DNA from: Spirochaetota bacterium
Lineage (GTDB): Bacteria > Spirochaetota > B62-G9 > DRHN01
NCBI GenBank assembly: GCA_023136305.1
Contig: JAGLSF010000060.1
Location: 1-9,376, forward strand
DNA: 9,376 nt
Reading direction: 5' to 3'
How positions within the stretch are numbered: position 1 is the stretch's first letter; the number at the start of each line of letters is the position of its first letter. Below, piece after piece: positions 1 through 6,516 of the stretch. Under the pieces are notes generated by a model. It did no database searches, was not told the DNA's origin, and saw nothing but the letters and a program-made list of their open reading frames with translations. A program made the translations under genes and the position numbers.

Positions 1-186
1 GCCGATGAACCGACAGGAAATCTCGATAAAAAAACCGGTGATGCCATCATTCAGCTTTTGAGTACATTGAACAGGGAAGGACTTTCCATTCTCATGGTTA
101 CCCATGAAATTGCGTACGCCTCCGCCTCAAACAGGGTTGTAATTATGGAGGACGGGGTGGCCAAAGAGCAGTCACAGGCCCCTTAA
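1..186 (+). CDS. ABC transporter ATP-binding protein, C-terminal fragment (LolD/MacB/FtsE-like)
   Basis: This is the last 61 codons of an ATPase subunit whose N-terminal part, with the Walker A and signature motifs, lies beyond the left edge. It reads in frame from base 1 to the TAA at 184-186. Visible are the end of Walker B with its catalytic acidic pair (ADEPTGNLD, which also contains the D-loop) and the switch histidine in VTHE. The DEPTGNLD form is characteristic of the LolD/MacB/FtsE group, which works with FtsX-like permeases in lipoprotein release, macrolide or peptide export, or cell division. The fragment cannot decide among these. The tail after the histidine is short. It converges with the MFS gene on the opposite strand, and the last 15 bp overlap it. 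Confidence 0.85.
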   Translation, partial: ADEPTGNLDKKTGDAIIQLLSTLNREGLSILMVTHEIAYASASNRVVIMEDGVAKEQSQAP

Positions 187-1410
187 GGATTTACTCCTCA
201 TTACCCTTCTCGATATGAAAGCGGTCAACGTGATAAGGAGGGCAATTACCGACAACAGTATGAAACTTGTCTCATACATGCCCGATTTATCTCTTACGAA
301 GCCAGCAACATAGGGACCGAAAAACATTCCGAGGCTCGACATCATAAAGTAAAGGCCAAAAACCAGGCCCAGAATCTCCTGTCTCAAGACCTTTGCTGGA
401 AATGAAAAAACCGGGGCGGGAACAAAGGCCACGGCAAACGACATCAATGCCATTGGAAAAAGAGCCCTTTCTACTTTTGTCACGAGGTATATTGAAATCC
501 CCAACAGCATCCCGCCCACACCAATGAACATATCATTGTTGCCAAGCTTATCAACCAGACGCCCAATGATCGGGCTCAAAACAAGAGAACCCCACATGAG
601 CATGCTCACCAGTACTCCAGCAAGAGTGATGGTTGCACCCCTTGAGATAAAATAATCGGGTGCGAACGTCGAAAATGAAATAACCGCTGCATTGAACCAC
701 ATCCAACACAGCCCAACCATCCAGACAGGGCCCGCTATCGCACGGAGGTTCGAGAAGAGCCTCCTATCCTCCCTCTTCTCAGCGGTGGTGATCGCCCGAT
801 ACTGTTTGGGAGCAGATTTGAAGATTGTAAGAAATGCGATAAATCCTGCCACACCAACCGCCGCCGCTATGAACATAACCATCCGCCAGCCCAATCTTTC
901 ACCAATATTGCCAAAGGACGAAAAACAGATGATTGTACCTACCGGCATTGCTGTATTGAAAATACCCATTGCGGTCCCAATCTCACGTCCCCCGAACCAC
1001 TGTGAAACTATCTTCGCTGAGACGATGGCAAGGGTTGATGCACCGATCCCTGCAATAATTCTGGCAACTCCTGCATGAAGAAAGTTGCCACTGAATGCAA
1101 AGAGCATGACTCCCGCAATCATCAGAACGAAGGAAACGATTCCAACTCGATAGGGTCCGAGACGATCAGAAAAAAAGCCGGTGAAAATGGATGTGAAAAC
1201 CGGTGGGAGTGCAAAGAGACTCATGAGTAATCCTGCCTGCGTGTGGGTGAGGCCCAGGTCTTCGATTATGAGGGTGAGTACAGGCGGCAGGGATTGCAGG
1301 GTAAAGGCAAACCCGAGCATACAGAGATAGGACAATATCAACATGGCCCAACGATATGTAACGGGAACGGGACCCCTGTCACTGATCGTAGCGTTCACGA
1401 TAGGACTCAC
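172..1410 (-). CDS. MFS transporter, 12 predicted transmembrane segments (possible anion/nitrite-type porter)
   Basis: Inner-membrane secondary transporter of 412 residues. By eye there are about twelve hydrophobic segments in two blocks of six (about residues 21-197 and 227-402), with a charged central loop at about 198-226. The MFS loop 2-3 motif is clear (GFFSDRLGPYR, residues 78-88) and is echoed in the second half (GRLVDKLG, 283-290). The stretch WFGGREIGTAMGIFNTAMPVGT (about 138-159) resembles the glycine-rich segment of nitrate/nitrite porters and of the CynX/NimT-like group, but the substrate cannot be read from sequence. The chosen start is a GTG at 1408-1410, which overlaps the end of the cytochrome gene by 32 bp. 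A second GTG at 1396-1398 is possible, and an ATG at 1342-1344 would start just before the first membrane segment. None has a strong Shine-Dalgarno. Tight coupling to the HAO-like gene suggests its substrate or product is moved by this protein; that is inference. Confidence 0.85.
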   Translation of the reverse strand: MSPIVNATISDRGPVPVTYRWAMLILSYLCMLGFAFTLQSLPPVLTLIIEDLGLTHTQAGLLMSLFALPPVFTSIFTGFFSDRLGPYRVGIVSFVLMIAGVMLFAFSGNFLHAGVARIIAGIGASTLAIVSAKIVSQWFGGREIGTAMGIFNTAMPVGTIICFSSFGNIGERLGWRMVMFIAAAVGVAGFIAFLTIFKSAPKQYRAITTAEKREDRRLFSNLRAIAGPVWMVGLCWMWFNAAVISFSTFAPDYFISRGATITLAGVLVSMLMWGSLVLSPIIGRLVDKLGNNDMFIGVGGMLLGISIYLVTKVERALFPMALMSFAVAFVPAPVFSFPAKVLRQEILGLVFGLYFMMSSLGMFFGPYVAGFVRDKSGMYETSFILLSVIALLITLTAFISRRVMRSKSLRGL

Positions 1411-2926
1411 GCAGTTTTGCGGCTTCTTCGGGACTCAAGCCATGCAGCCAGAGATGCTCCTCCTGGGCCAGAAGCGCCTGAACCTTTTGTTCATACTTCC
1501 GTTTCATTCTTGGTCCCTTCAATGCCGCCGCGTTTACTACTTCCGGTAAAAACTCGAGATAAAAATGTTTGGACACTTCGTACATCCCGTGCCAGTGGGT
1601 GTAATCGGGCCCCATCATACTGGCCCCGTGCCGTGCGCGACGACCCTCATGATGCCAGAGTTCATAGAAAATCCACTGGATCTCATGTTCAAAGGGTGCA
1701 TCGGGATTCAGAACCTCGTCCGTGGTGAGCTCCTTCATAAACTGCTGGGCGACCCGTGCAAATTTATCGTTATAGAGGACTACCAGATCGTCAAACTGCT
1801 TGTAAAAATTATCCACGTATGTATCATTGTGGCAGTTGAGGCAGGCACCCTTCATCTTCTCGCGCCGCTGCTGCCATGTTACAATTTCCTTCACGCGACG
1901 CGTCACTTTCCTGCTCACAAGAGACTCATCCTCTACAACCTTCTCTATCGTTTCAACCCTGGCACCGATTTTGGGGAGAGGTCTGGTATCAGGATAATCC
2001 TCCTTGTAGCCGTCCTCGTAAATGACCAGGTTCAGCTTGGTACTTATGACCGGCCGCAGCGTCCAGCTTATCCTCTCGCCCACATCGTGGGTATTCCCCA
2101 CAAATTGGCCATCGGGTGTCATGTAACTGCTGATATGACAGGTCGCACATGTGGGAGCTGCAGAATAATCTCGTCCGAGCACCCATTCCCCCCTTTTGTC
2201 AAGCGCCATGCGCTCCCGGTTTGCATAAAAGGCAATCCCATGTTTCGATTCATTATAAATTTCGATTTGCGGGTGGTCGGGCCCCATATGACATTTACCG
2301 CAGTTTTCAGGCGCTCTCGAGAGTTTTGCCTGAAAGGCATGTCGCGAATGACAGGCATGACAACTACCCTTTGATCCGTCGGGGTTGAGCCTACCCATAC
2401 CGCTGTTTGGCCATGTATCGGGATCGATCTTCAGTTTGTCGTACTGGCCGGTACGAAGGATATTCCCCGCATCATCCCTCACATACTTGATTATGCTGCC
2501 GTGACATTGCCAGCATCCATTTACGGCATCCGCAATATTACCGGGCATTCCAGCCGCCTTCTCAGCCAGCACGTTATCAAGACTCGCCAATATCTCACCG
2601 GCCTTCGCATGATGACTCCGTGCAAACTCTTCAAACTCCCGTTTATGGCACTTCGCACAGTCTTTCGGGGTTACAAGAGGAGATACGAAGTATCCCATGT
2701 GGTCCCACGCATCCACATCTCCCCTTTCTGTCTCATGGCAGTCCAGACATCCCACCTTCGATTGTCCGTGTCTTGAAAACTCCCACTCCATGACCAGAGC
2801 AGGAGAGTTTACACCATGGCAGGCTATACAGACGTCACTGTTCTCTGCCCAAAGGTAAGCAGAAGAAAGTGCAATACATAGTAAGCCCAATATGATCGGA
2901 AGTACGATTTGTCTTGGCCTCATCAT
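1379..2926 (-). CDS. Hydroxylamine oxidoreductase-family octaheme c-type cytochrome, secreted
   Basis: Numbering here is from the upstream GTG (2930-2932), which gives 517 residues. The protein opens with a Sec signal peptide: MMRPRQ, then a hydrophobic core and a likely cut after AYLWA (about residue 29). It contains exactly eight CXXCH haem sites, at Cys35, 62, 92, 140, 191, 211, 262 and 364. Family hallmarks are GPDHPQ right after the sixth site (Asp219-His220, matching the active-site Asp-His pair of HAO as I recall it) and GRRARHG...MMGPDYTHWHG (430-449). Tyr444 there is the candidate for the tyrosine that cross-links the catalytic haem. Such periplasmic enzymes oxidise hydroxylamine or hydrazine, or run in reverse as nitrite/hydroxylamine reductases; the direction here is unknown. 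There is no C-terminal membrane anchor. I prefer the ATG at 2924-2926 because the purine-rich AGAGAG lies 5 nt upstream of it, while the GTG has almost no spacing. It ends 32 bp inside the MFS gene. Confidence 0.92.
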   Translation of the reverse strand: MMRPRQIVLPIILGLLCIALSSAYLWAENSDVCIACHGVNSPALVMEWEFSRHGQSKVGCLDCHETERGDVDAWDHMGYFVSPLVTPKDCAKCHKREFEEFARSHHAKAGEILASLDNVLAEKAAGMPGNIADAVNGCWQCHGSIIKYVRDDAGNILRTGQYDKLKIDPDTWPNSGMGRLNPDGSKGSCHACHSRHAFQAKLSRAPENCGKCHMGPDHPQIEIYNESKHGIAFYANRERMALDKRGEWVLGRDYSAAPTCATCHISSYMTPDGQFVGNTHDVGERISWTLRPVISTKLNLVIYEDGYKEDYPDTRPLPKIGARVETIEKVVEDESLVSRKVTRRVKEIVTWQQRREKMKGACLNCHNDTYVDNFYKQFDDLVVLYNDKFARVAQQFMKELTTDEVLNPDAPFEHEIQWIFYELWHHEGRRARHGASMMGPDYTHWHGMYEVSKHFYLEFLPEVVNAAALKGPRMKRKYEQKVQALLAQEEHLWLHGLSPEEAAKLRESYRERYDQ

Positions 2927-2976
2927 GCTCACTCTCTTTTTATAATTAGCTCATGCTCGGATGCTCAAACAGGGCT

Positions 2977-3008
2977 CACATTCTACCACATTGAAAAATG
3001 AACGTAAA
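2977..3008 (-). promoter_or_regulatory. Candidate sigma-70-type promoter of the HAO-like/MFS unit
   Basis: On the minus strand a TTTACG hexamer (3003-3008) is followed by a 17-nt spacer and TAGAAT (2980-2985), a good -35/-10 pair about 50 nt upstream of the cytochrome start. The -10 box is overlapped by the second copy of a direct repeat, AATGTG (2987-2992 and 2977-2982). The copies are spaced 10 bp apart, one helical turn, which could be an operator half-site pair, or chance. No regulator is encoded in the window. Confidence 0.45.
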
Positions 3009-3043
3009 GAAAAAAAATGGTGCTCTGCTAGTCGCTGAACACC
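3008..3043 (-). terminator. Intrinsic terminator at the end of the haem operon
   Basis: On the minus strand GGTGTTC (3043-3037) pairs with GAGCACC (3025-3019) as a 7-bp stem with one G-T pair and an 11-nt loop. An A and eight consecutive T residues (3017-3010) follow, then CTTT. The left arm lies inside the last codons of hemL and the loop contains its TAG stop. This is a standard Rho-independent layout that should separate the haem operon from the cytochrome unit downstream. The end of the T tract touches the -35 box of the candidate downstream promoter. Confidence 0.65.
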
Positions 3044-4317
3044 TCTCGCAGACAGCGGCCATTAGCCTCTATGGTTTCATCGATATCCTCCTCGGAATGG
3101 GAGGCCGATAGGAAGGATGCCTCGAAGGGCGATGGTGCAAGGTAAATCCCCTCGTCGAGCATGGATTTGAAATAGTCTATAAACAGTTCTCTGTCCGAGT
3201 TCATGGCTGAAGTGAAATCCACGACCGGTTTCTCGGAGAAAAACAGGCTCATCATCGATCCGACCCGATTCAGTTGGCAACTCCTTTTCTGCCTCTTCAG
3301 GTTTTCCCGTATTCCCTCCTCCAGCCGTCGCGATCGATCTTCCAGCTGCCCGTATATATCCCCTTCCTTCAGGATGGAAACTGTTTTATAGCCCAGGGCC
3401 ATTGCCAGGGGATTGCCGGACAGTGTCCCTGCCTGATACACGGGGCCCACAGGTGCAAGGTGCTCCATAATCTCCCGTTTTCCTCCAAAGGCCCCAACCG
3501 GCAGCCCCCCTCCGATGATTTTTCCCAGACAGGTCAGATCGGGCTCAATTCCGTACAGTTCCTGAGCCCCTCCCAGGGCTACACGAAATCCGGTAATGAC
3601 CTCATCAAAGATGAGTACTATTCCCTCTTCTGCAGTGACCTCCCGCAGGTCTTCTAGAAACCCTTCCTGCGGCGGGATGACACCAGCATTCCCCATGACT
3701 GGCTCGAGAATGACCGCCGCTATCTCTCCCCGGTGGGCCTCTATCAGCGCCTTAACCGAATCAATATCGTTGTACGAGCCTACCAGGGTATCCTGAGCTG
3801 TGCTTTCGGTAATGCCAGGGCTTCCCGGTATACCGAGCGTGAGTACCCCGGAGCCGGCCTTTATCAAAAAACTGTCCCCGTGACCATGATAGCAGCCCTC
3901 GAATTTGATGATTCTGCTGCGCCCGGTATACCCCCTGGCAAGACGTACAGCACTCATCGTCGCCTCTGTTCCCGAATTGACCATACGAATCATGTCTATG
4001 GACGGATAGATTTCAGTGATCAGACGGGCGAAGCGGACCTCGATCTCCGTATTGGCCCCGAAACTCGTCCCCGACTGAGAGGCCTCATGCAGAACCTGGA
4101 GAATCCGCGGGTCGGCATGCCCCAGGATGAGCGGTCCCCAGGAACAGACATAGTCGATATACTCATTTCCATCCACATCGTACAGCCGGCTCCCCCTCCC
4201 GCTCCTGATGTATACCGGTTCCATGCGTACCGAGCCGAAGGCCCTGACCGGACTGTTCACACCCCCGGGAATGACGTCGGTGGCTACTGAAAACAGTTCC
4301 TTTGAACGATCTCTCAC
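3028..4317 (-). CDS. hemL: Glutamate-1-semialdehyde 2,1-aminomutase
   Basis: A PLP-dependent cytoplasmic enzyme that turns glutamate-1-semialdehyde into 5-aminolevulinate, the second step of the C5 route to tetrapyrroles. Its 429 residues are normal for the family. Near the start is the usual IPGGVNSPVRAF (about 16-27). Further on are NSGTEA (114-119), the cofactor-binding DEVITGFR (238-245) with Asp238, and LGKIIGGG with Lys266 as the Schiff-base lysine. GTLSGNPLAM follows. The start is a GTG (4315-4317) with only a weak purine-rich stretch upstream. It lies 18 nt after the stop of the fused ahbA-ahbB gene, in the same frame, so only a TGA separates the two reading frames. It is the last gene of the haem operon and ends in TAG inside the terminator hairpin. 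Finding hemL implies that hemA (glutamyl-tRNA reductase) is present elsewhere. Confidence 0.96.
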   Translation of the reverse strand: MRDRSKELFSVATDVIPGGVNSPVRAFGSVRMEPVYIRSGRGSRLYDVDGNEYIDYVCSWGPLILGHADPRILQVLHEASQSGTSFGANTEIEVRFARLITEIYPSIDMIRMVNSGTEATMSAVRLARGYTGRSRIIKFEGCYHGHGDSFLIKAGSGVLTLGIPGSPGITESTAQDTLVGSYNDIDSVKALIEAHRGEIAAVILEPVMGNAGVIPPQEGFLEDLREVTAEEGIVLIFDEVITGFRVALGGAQELYGIEPDLTCLGKIIGGGLPVGAFGGKREIMEHLAPVGPVYQAGTLSGNPLAMALGYKTVSILKEGDIYGQLEDRSRRLEEGIRENLKRQKRSCQLNRVGSMMSLFFSEKPVVDFTSAMNSDRELFIDYFKSMLDEGIYLAPSPFEASFLSASHSEEDIDETIEANGRCLREVFSD

Positions 4318-4335
4318 TTTTGTTCTCTCTTTCCC

Positions 4336-5415
4336 TCATCTCTCTATGAAATATTTGACTCTCTCCTTCTTGAACTCACGGGTGCTGTACAGGATGCTGT
4401 ACTTGCTGCAGCTGATCTGATCTGCAATCTCCGCCGCAGAGCGCTCACACTCCTCCTTCGACCTGGCATGAACCATTGCGAACAGAGGATAGGGCCACTC
4501 CGGAGGAGAACTACGGTGATAGCAGTGTGAGACCTGGGGAAACTGAGCTGCTCTGCGGCCGGCCTCGTCGATCCGTTCCTCCGGAACCGCAAAACAGACC
4601 ATGCCGTTGGCATTGAAACCGGCCTTGCGGTGTCTGAGAACGCCGGCGACCCTTCGGATAACCCCCTTCGATTTCAGGGCCCGTACCCGGTCCAGCAATT
4701 CCGCCTCATCGATCCCAAGATTCCGGGCCATGGAGAGCCATGGCCGGGGCTCCAGGGGAAATCCTCTCTGCAGCACTGAGATGACCTTTCTGTCCAGGCC
4801 ATCCAGATCAGGATCGTCAACGGCCGAGAGCTTCTCAGACTGTTTGTCTGAGGTCACCGAATCCTCAATATGCCGAAGCATGTTCTTGGCACGGCTGTCT
4901 TCTGCATTCCCATCTATTGCAATCAATTCCTCATCTGTCCCGCCTCCAACATTCATGTCTTTTGTAAGGCGAAGATGGACTCTGAGCTTAAAGGTCTTCA
5001 GTGCCGGGAGTATCATGTAGTGAATAGCCTCTTCGTAATCCAGGAGCCTGTCGATTTCACGATCAAACTCCCGTTCTTTGGGTATGCTCAGGGTAAACCA
5101 GAGATTGTAGGGATGTTCCCGCTGGTAGTTGTGGCTGACTCCCGGATGGCTGCTGATCCGATCAGCCAGCTGCGTGATGCGCTCAACGGGTGCCCGCACC
5201 GCAACCAATGTGCTCTTGTAGCCGATACGACTGCCATCCAGAATGGCAGATATTTCCCTGATGATTCCCCGCTCGAGGAAGTTTTCAATCTGGCCGATGA
5301 CTGTGTGTTCCTCCAGTCCTATGTCCCTTCCCAGCGCTGCGAAGGGTCGTGTTTCAAGTGGAAAATCCCGCTGTATCTCCTCGAGCAGCCTCTGCTGGCC
5401 GGGACCGATATCCAT
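4336..5415 (-). CDS. ahbAB: Siroheme decarboxylase, AhbA-AhbB fusion
   Basis: Cytoplasmic enzyme that removes two acetate carboxyls from siroheme to give 12,18-didecarboxysiroheme, the first committed step of the alternative haem route. The 359 residues are two tandem Lrp/AsnC-like units, each a winged-helix followed by a ligand-binding fold. Unit 1 spans about residues 5-152 (DFPLETRPF, then VSHNYQREHPYNLWF). Unit 2 spans about 205-359 (GFPLEPRPW, then VSHCYHRSSPPEWPYPLF). A polar acidic linker (about 153-204) joins them. The HxYxR element in each unit is the conserved active-site region of the AhbA/AhbB and NirD/L/G/H families. In well-known sulfate reducers the two subunits are separate proteins, so this is a natural fusion. 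The reading frame is open upstream to 5721, but the ATG at 5413-5415 is preferred: it has AGGAGGT just upstream, shares one base with the ahbD stop, and the homology begins there. Confidence 0.9.
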   Translation of the reverse strand: MDIGPGQQRLLEEIQRDFPLETRPFAALGRDIGLEEHTVIGQIENFLERGIIREISAILDGSRIGYKSTLVAVRAPVERITQLADRISSHPGVSHNYQREHPYNLWFTLSIPKEREFDREIDRLLDYEEAIHYMILPALKTFKLRVHLRLTKDMNVGGGTDEELIAIDGNAEDSRAKNMLRHIEDSVTSDKQSEKLSAVDDPDLDGLDRKVISVLQRGFPLEPRPWLSMARNLGIDEAELLDRVRALKSKGVIRRVAGVLRHRKAGFNANGMVCFAVPEERIDEAGRRAAQFPQVSHCYHRSSPPEWPYPLFAMVHARSKEECERSAAEIADQISCSKYSILYSTREFKKERVKYFIER

Positions 5416-6515
5416 CAGACCTCCTGCACCGCCTTTCTCCTGGGCTTGTACACACAGTAGGGCTCCTCTGCCAGGTAGTCTCCGGTAGCAGCGTATGCCC
5501 TGGCCCGGCAGCCGCCGCATACCCTCCTGTACTCGCAGAGCCCGCAGCGGCCGTGATAGCCGTCCAGGTCCCGAACAGCGGTAAAAAGCGGAGAATTGCG
5601 CCATATTCGGTGAAAATCGTAACCCTCCCGCCGTATGTCTCCGGCTTCCAGATCGAGAAAGCCGCAGATCTGAACCCGCCCCGTGTTGGATATAAAGGCA
5701 AAAGCCTGCCCTCCGAGACACCCCTTGGTCATGGCGTTCATGCCGTGGGTTTCAGGTCTGACTTTCCTACCCGCTTCCCTTTCCTTCTGTCGAAAGATGC
5801 GATAGTAGTGAGGCGCACAGGTAGGTTTGAGCTGAATGCTCATTTCCATGCTCTTGTGATAGACCCAGGAGAGAACCTCCTCGTAGGCTTCCGGCTCGAT
5901 CTCCAGGTCCAACAGCTCACGGCCCCGACCCGTGGGGACAAGAAGGAAGGGGTGATAGCTCACCGCCCCCAGCTCCACTGCCAGGTTGAGAATTCCGTCG
6001 AGCTGATGCACGTTGAGCTTGGTGACCGTGGTGTTGATCTGGAACTCCAGTTCCTCCTCCCTTGCAAGCCGGGCCGCATTCAAAACCGCATCAAAGGCAC
6101 CCTCCACCTGCCGAAAGCTGTCGTGTGTCTGCGCATCGGCTCCATCCAGACTCAGACTGATGCGCTGTATCCCTGCGGATAGGATCCGCCTGGTACTCTC
6201 CCTGTTCATCAGTATGCCACAGGGTGCCATGACCATACGCAGGCCCAGGTCGGTACCGTATTGGGCAATATCGTACACGTCATCCCTGGCCATCGGCTCT
6301 CCGCCGGTCAAAATCATAATGGGCCGGGCGAAGGAAGCGATGTTGTCGAGCACCTGGTAACATTCGTCGGTGGAAAACTCTCCCCCAAAATCCCGATCAG
6401 ATGCAGAAGCACGGCAGTGGCGGCAGCTCAGGGGACAGCGTTTGGTCAGCTCCCATGCAACCAGTCTTGGTTGAGGTCCCTTTTTCATATCCATCTTTTC
6501 GTGGGGATGATGCAT
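5415..6515 (-). CDS. ahbD: Radical SAM haem b synthase AhbD (Fe-coproporphyrin III decarboxylase)
   Basis: Converts Fe-coproporphyrin III to haem b by oxidative decarboxylation of two propionates to vinyls, the last step of the alternative route. The 366 residues begin with a radical SAM core: CPLSCRHC (Cys27, 31, 34) for the SAM-bound 4Fe-4S cluster, and GGEP at 71-74. The C-terminal part is a SPASM/twitch-like extension with cysteines 266, 284, 324, 327, 333, 336 and 354 for an auxiliary cluster. The ending CRARAYAATGDYLAEEPYC is what I associate with AhbD. The start ATG (6513-6515) has AGGAG 7 nt upstream (6523-6527) and sits 1 nt after the hemB stop. It shares one base with the start of the fused decarboxylase. 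Separation from AhbC and other SPASM proteins rests on family resemblance and on the operon. Confidence 0.9.
   Translation of the reverse strand: MHHPHEKMDMKKGPQPRLVAWELTKRCPLSCRHCRASASDRDFGGEFSTDECYQVLDNIASFARPIMILTGGEPMARDDVYDIAQYGTDLGLRMVMAPCGILMNRESTRRILSAGIQRISLSLDGADAQTHDSFRQVEGAFDAVLNAARLAREEELEFQINTTVTKLNVHQLDGILNLAVELGAVSYHPFLLVPTGRGRELLDLEIEPEAYEEVLSWVYHKSMEMSIQLKPTCAPHYYRIFRQKEREAGRKVRPETHGMNAMTKGCLGGQAFAFISNTGRVQICGFLDLEAGDIRREGYDFHRIWRNSPLFTAVRDLDGYHGRCGLCEYRRVCGGCRARAYAATGDYLAEEPYCVYKPRRKAVQEV
5419..5425 (-). promoter_or_regulatory. Shine-Dalgarno site fixing the ahbAB start
   Basis: AGGAGGT on the minus strand lies 3 nt before the ATG at 5415, inside the last codons of ahbD. 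It supports starting the decarboxylase there rather than 102 codons further upstream, where the open frame only shadows ahbD. Confidence 0.75.
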
Positions 6516-6516
6516 G

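Noticed and set aside
1342..1344. ATG as the start of the MFS gene, removing the overlap with the cytochrome gene
   Set aside because: It has no ribosome site upstream and would leave almost no N-terminal residues before the first membrane segment; the upstream GTG codons are more likely, though not certain.
1565..2374. Long plus-strand open frame of 269 codons opposite the cytochrome gene
   Set aside because: It is antisense to a gene with eight haem motifs and a signal peptide, and its translation shows no recognisable domain.
3733..4290. Plus-strand open frame of 185 codons opposite hemL
   Set aside because: It is antisense to conserved hemL sequence and its product has no family features.
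5416..5721. A 102-codon in-frame upstream extension of the siroheme decarboxylase
   Set aside because: It lies wholly inside ahbD in another frame, is arginine/glycine rich with no domain character, and the strong Shine-Dalgarno and homology both begin at 5415.
5349..6182. Plus-strand open frame of 277 codons opposite ahbD
   Set aside because: It is antisense to a clear radical SAM gene, and its product shows no motif or domain; it is a by-product of codon bias.
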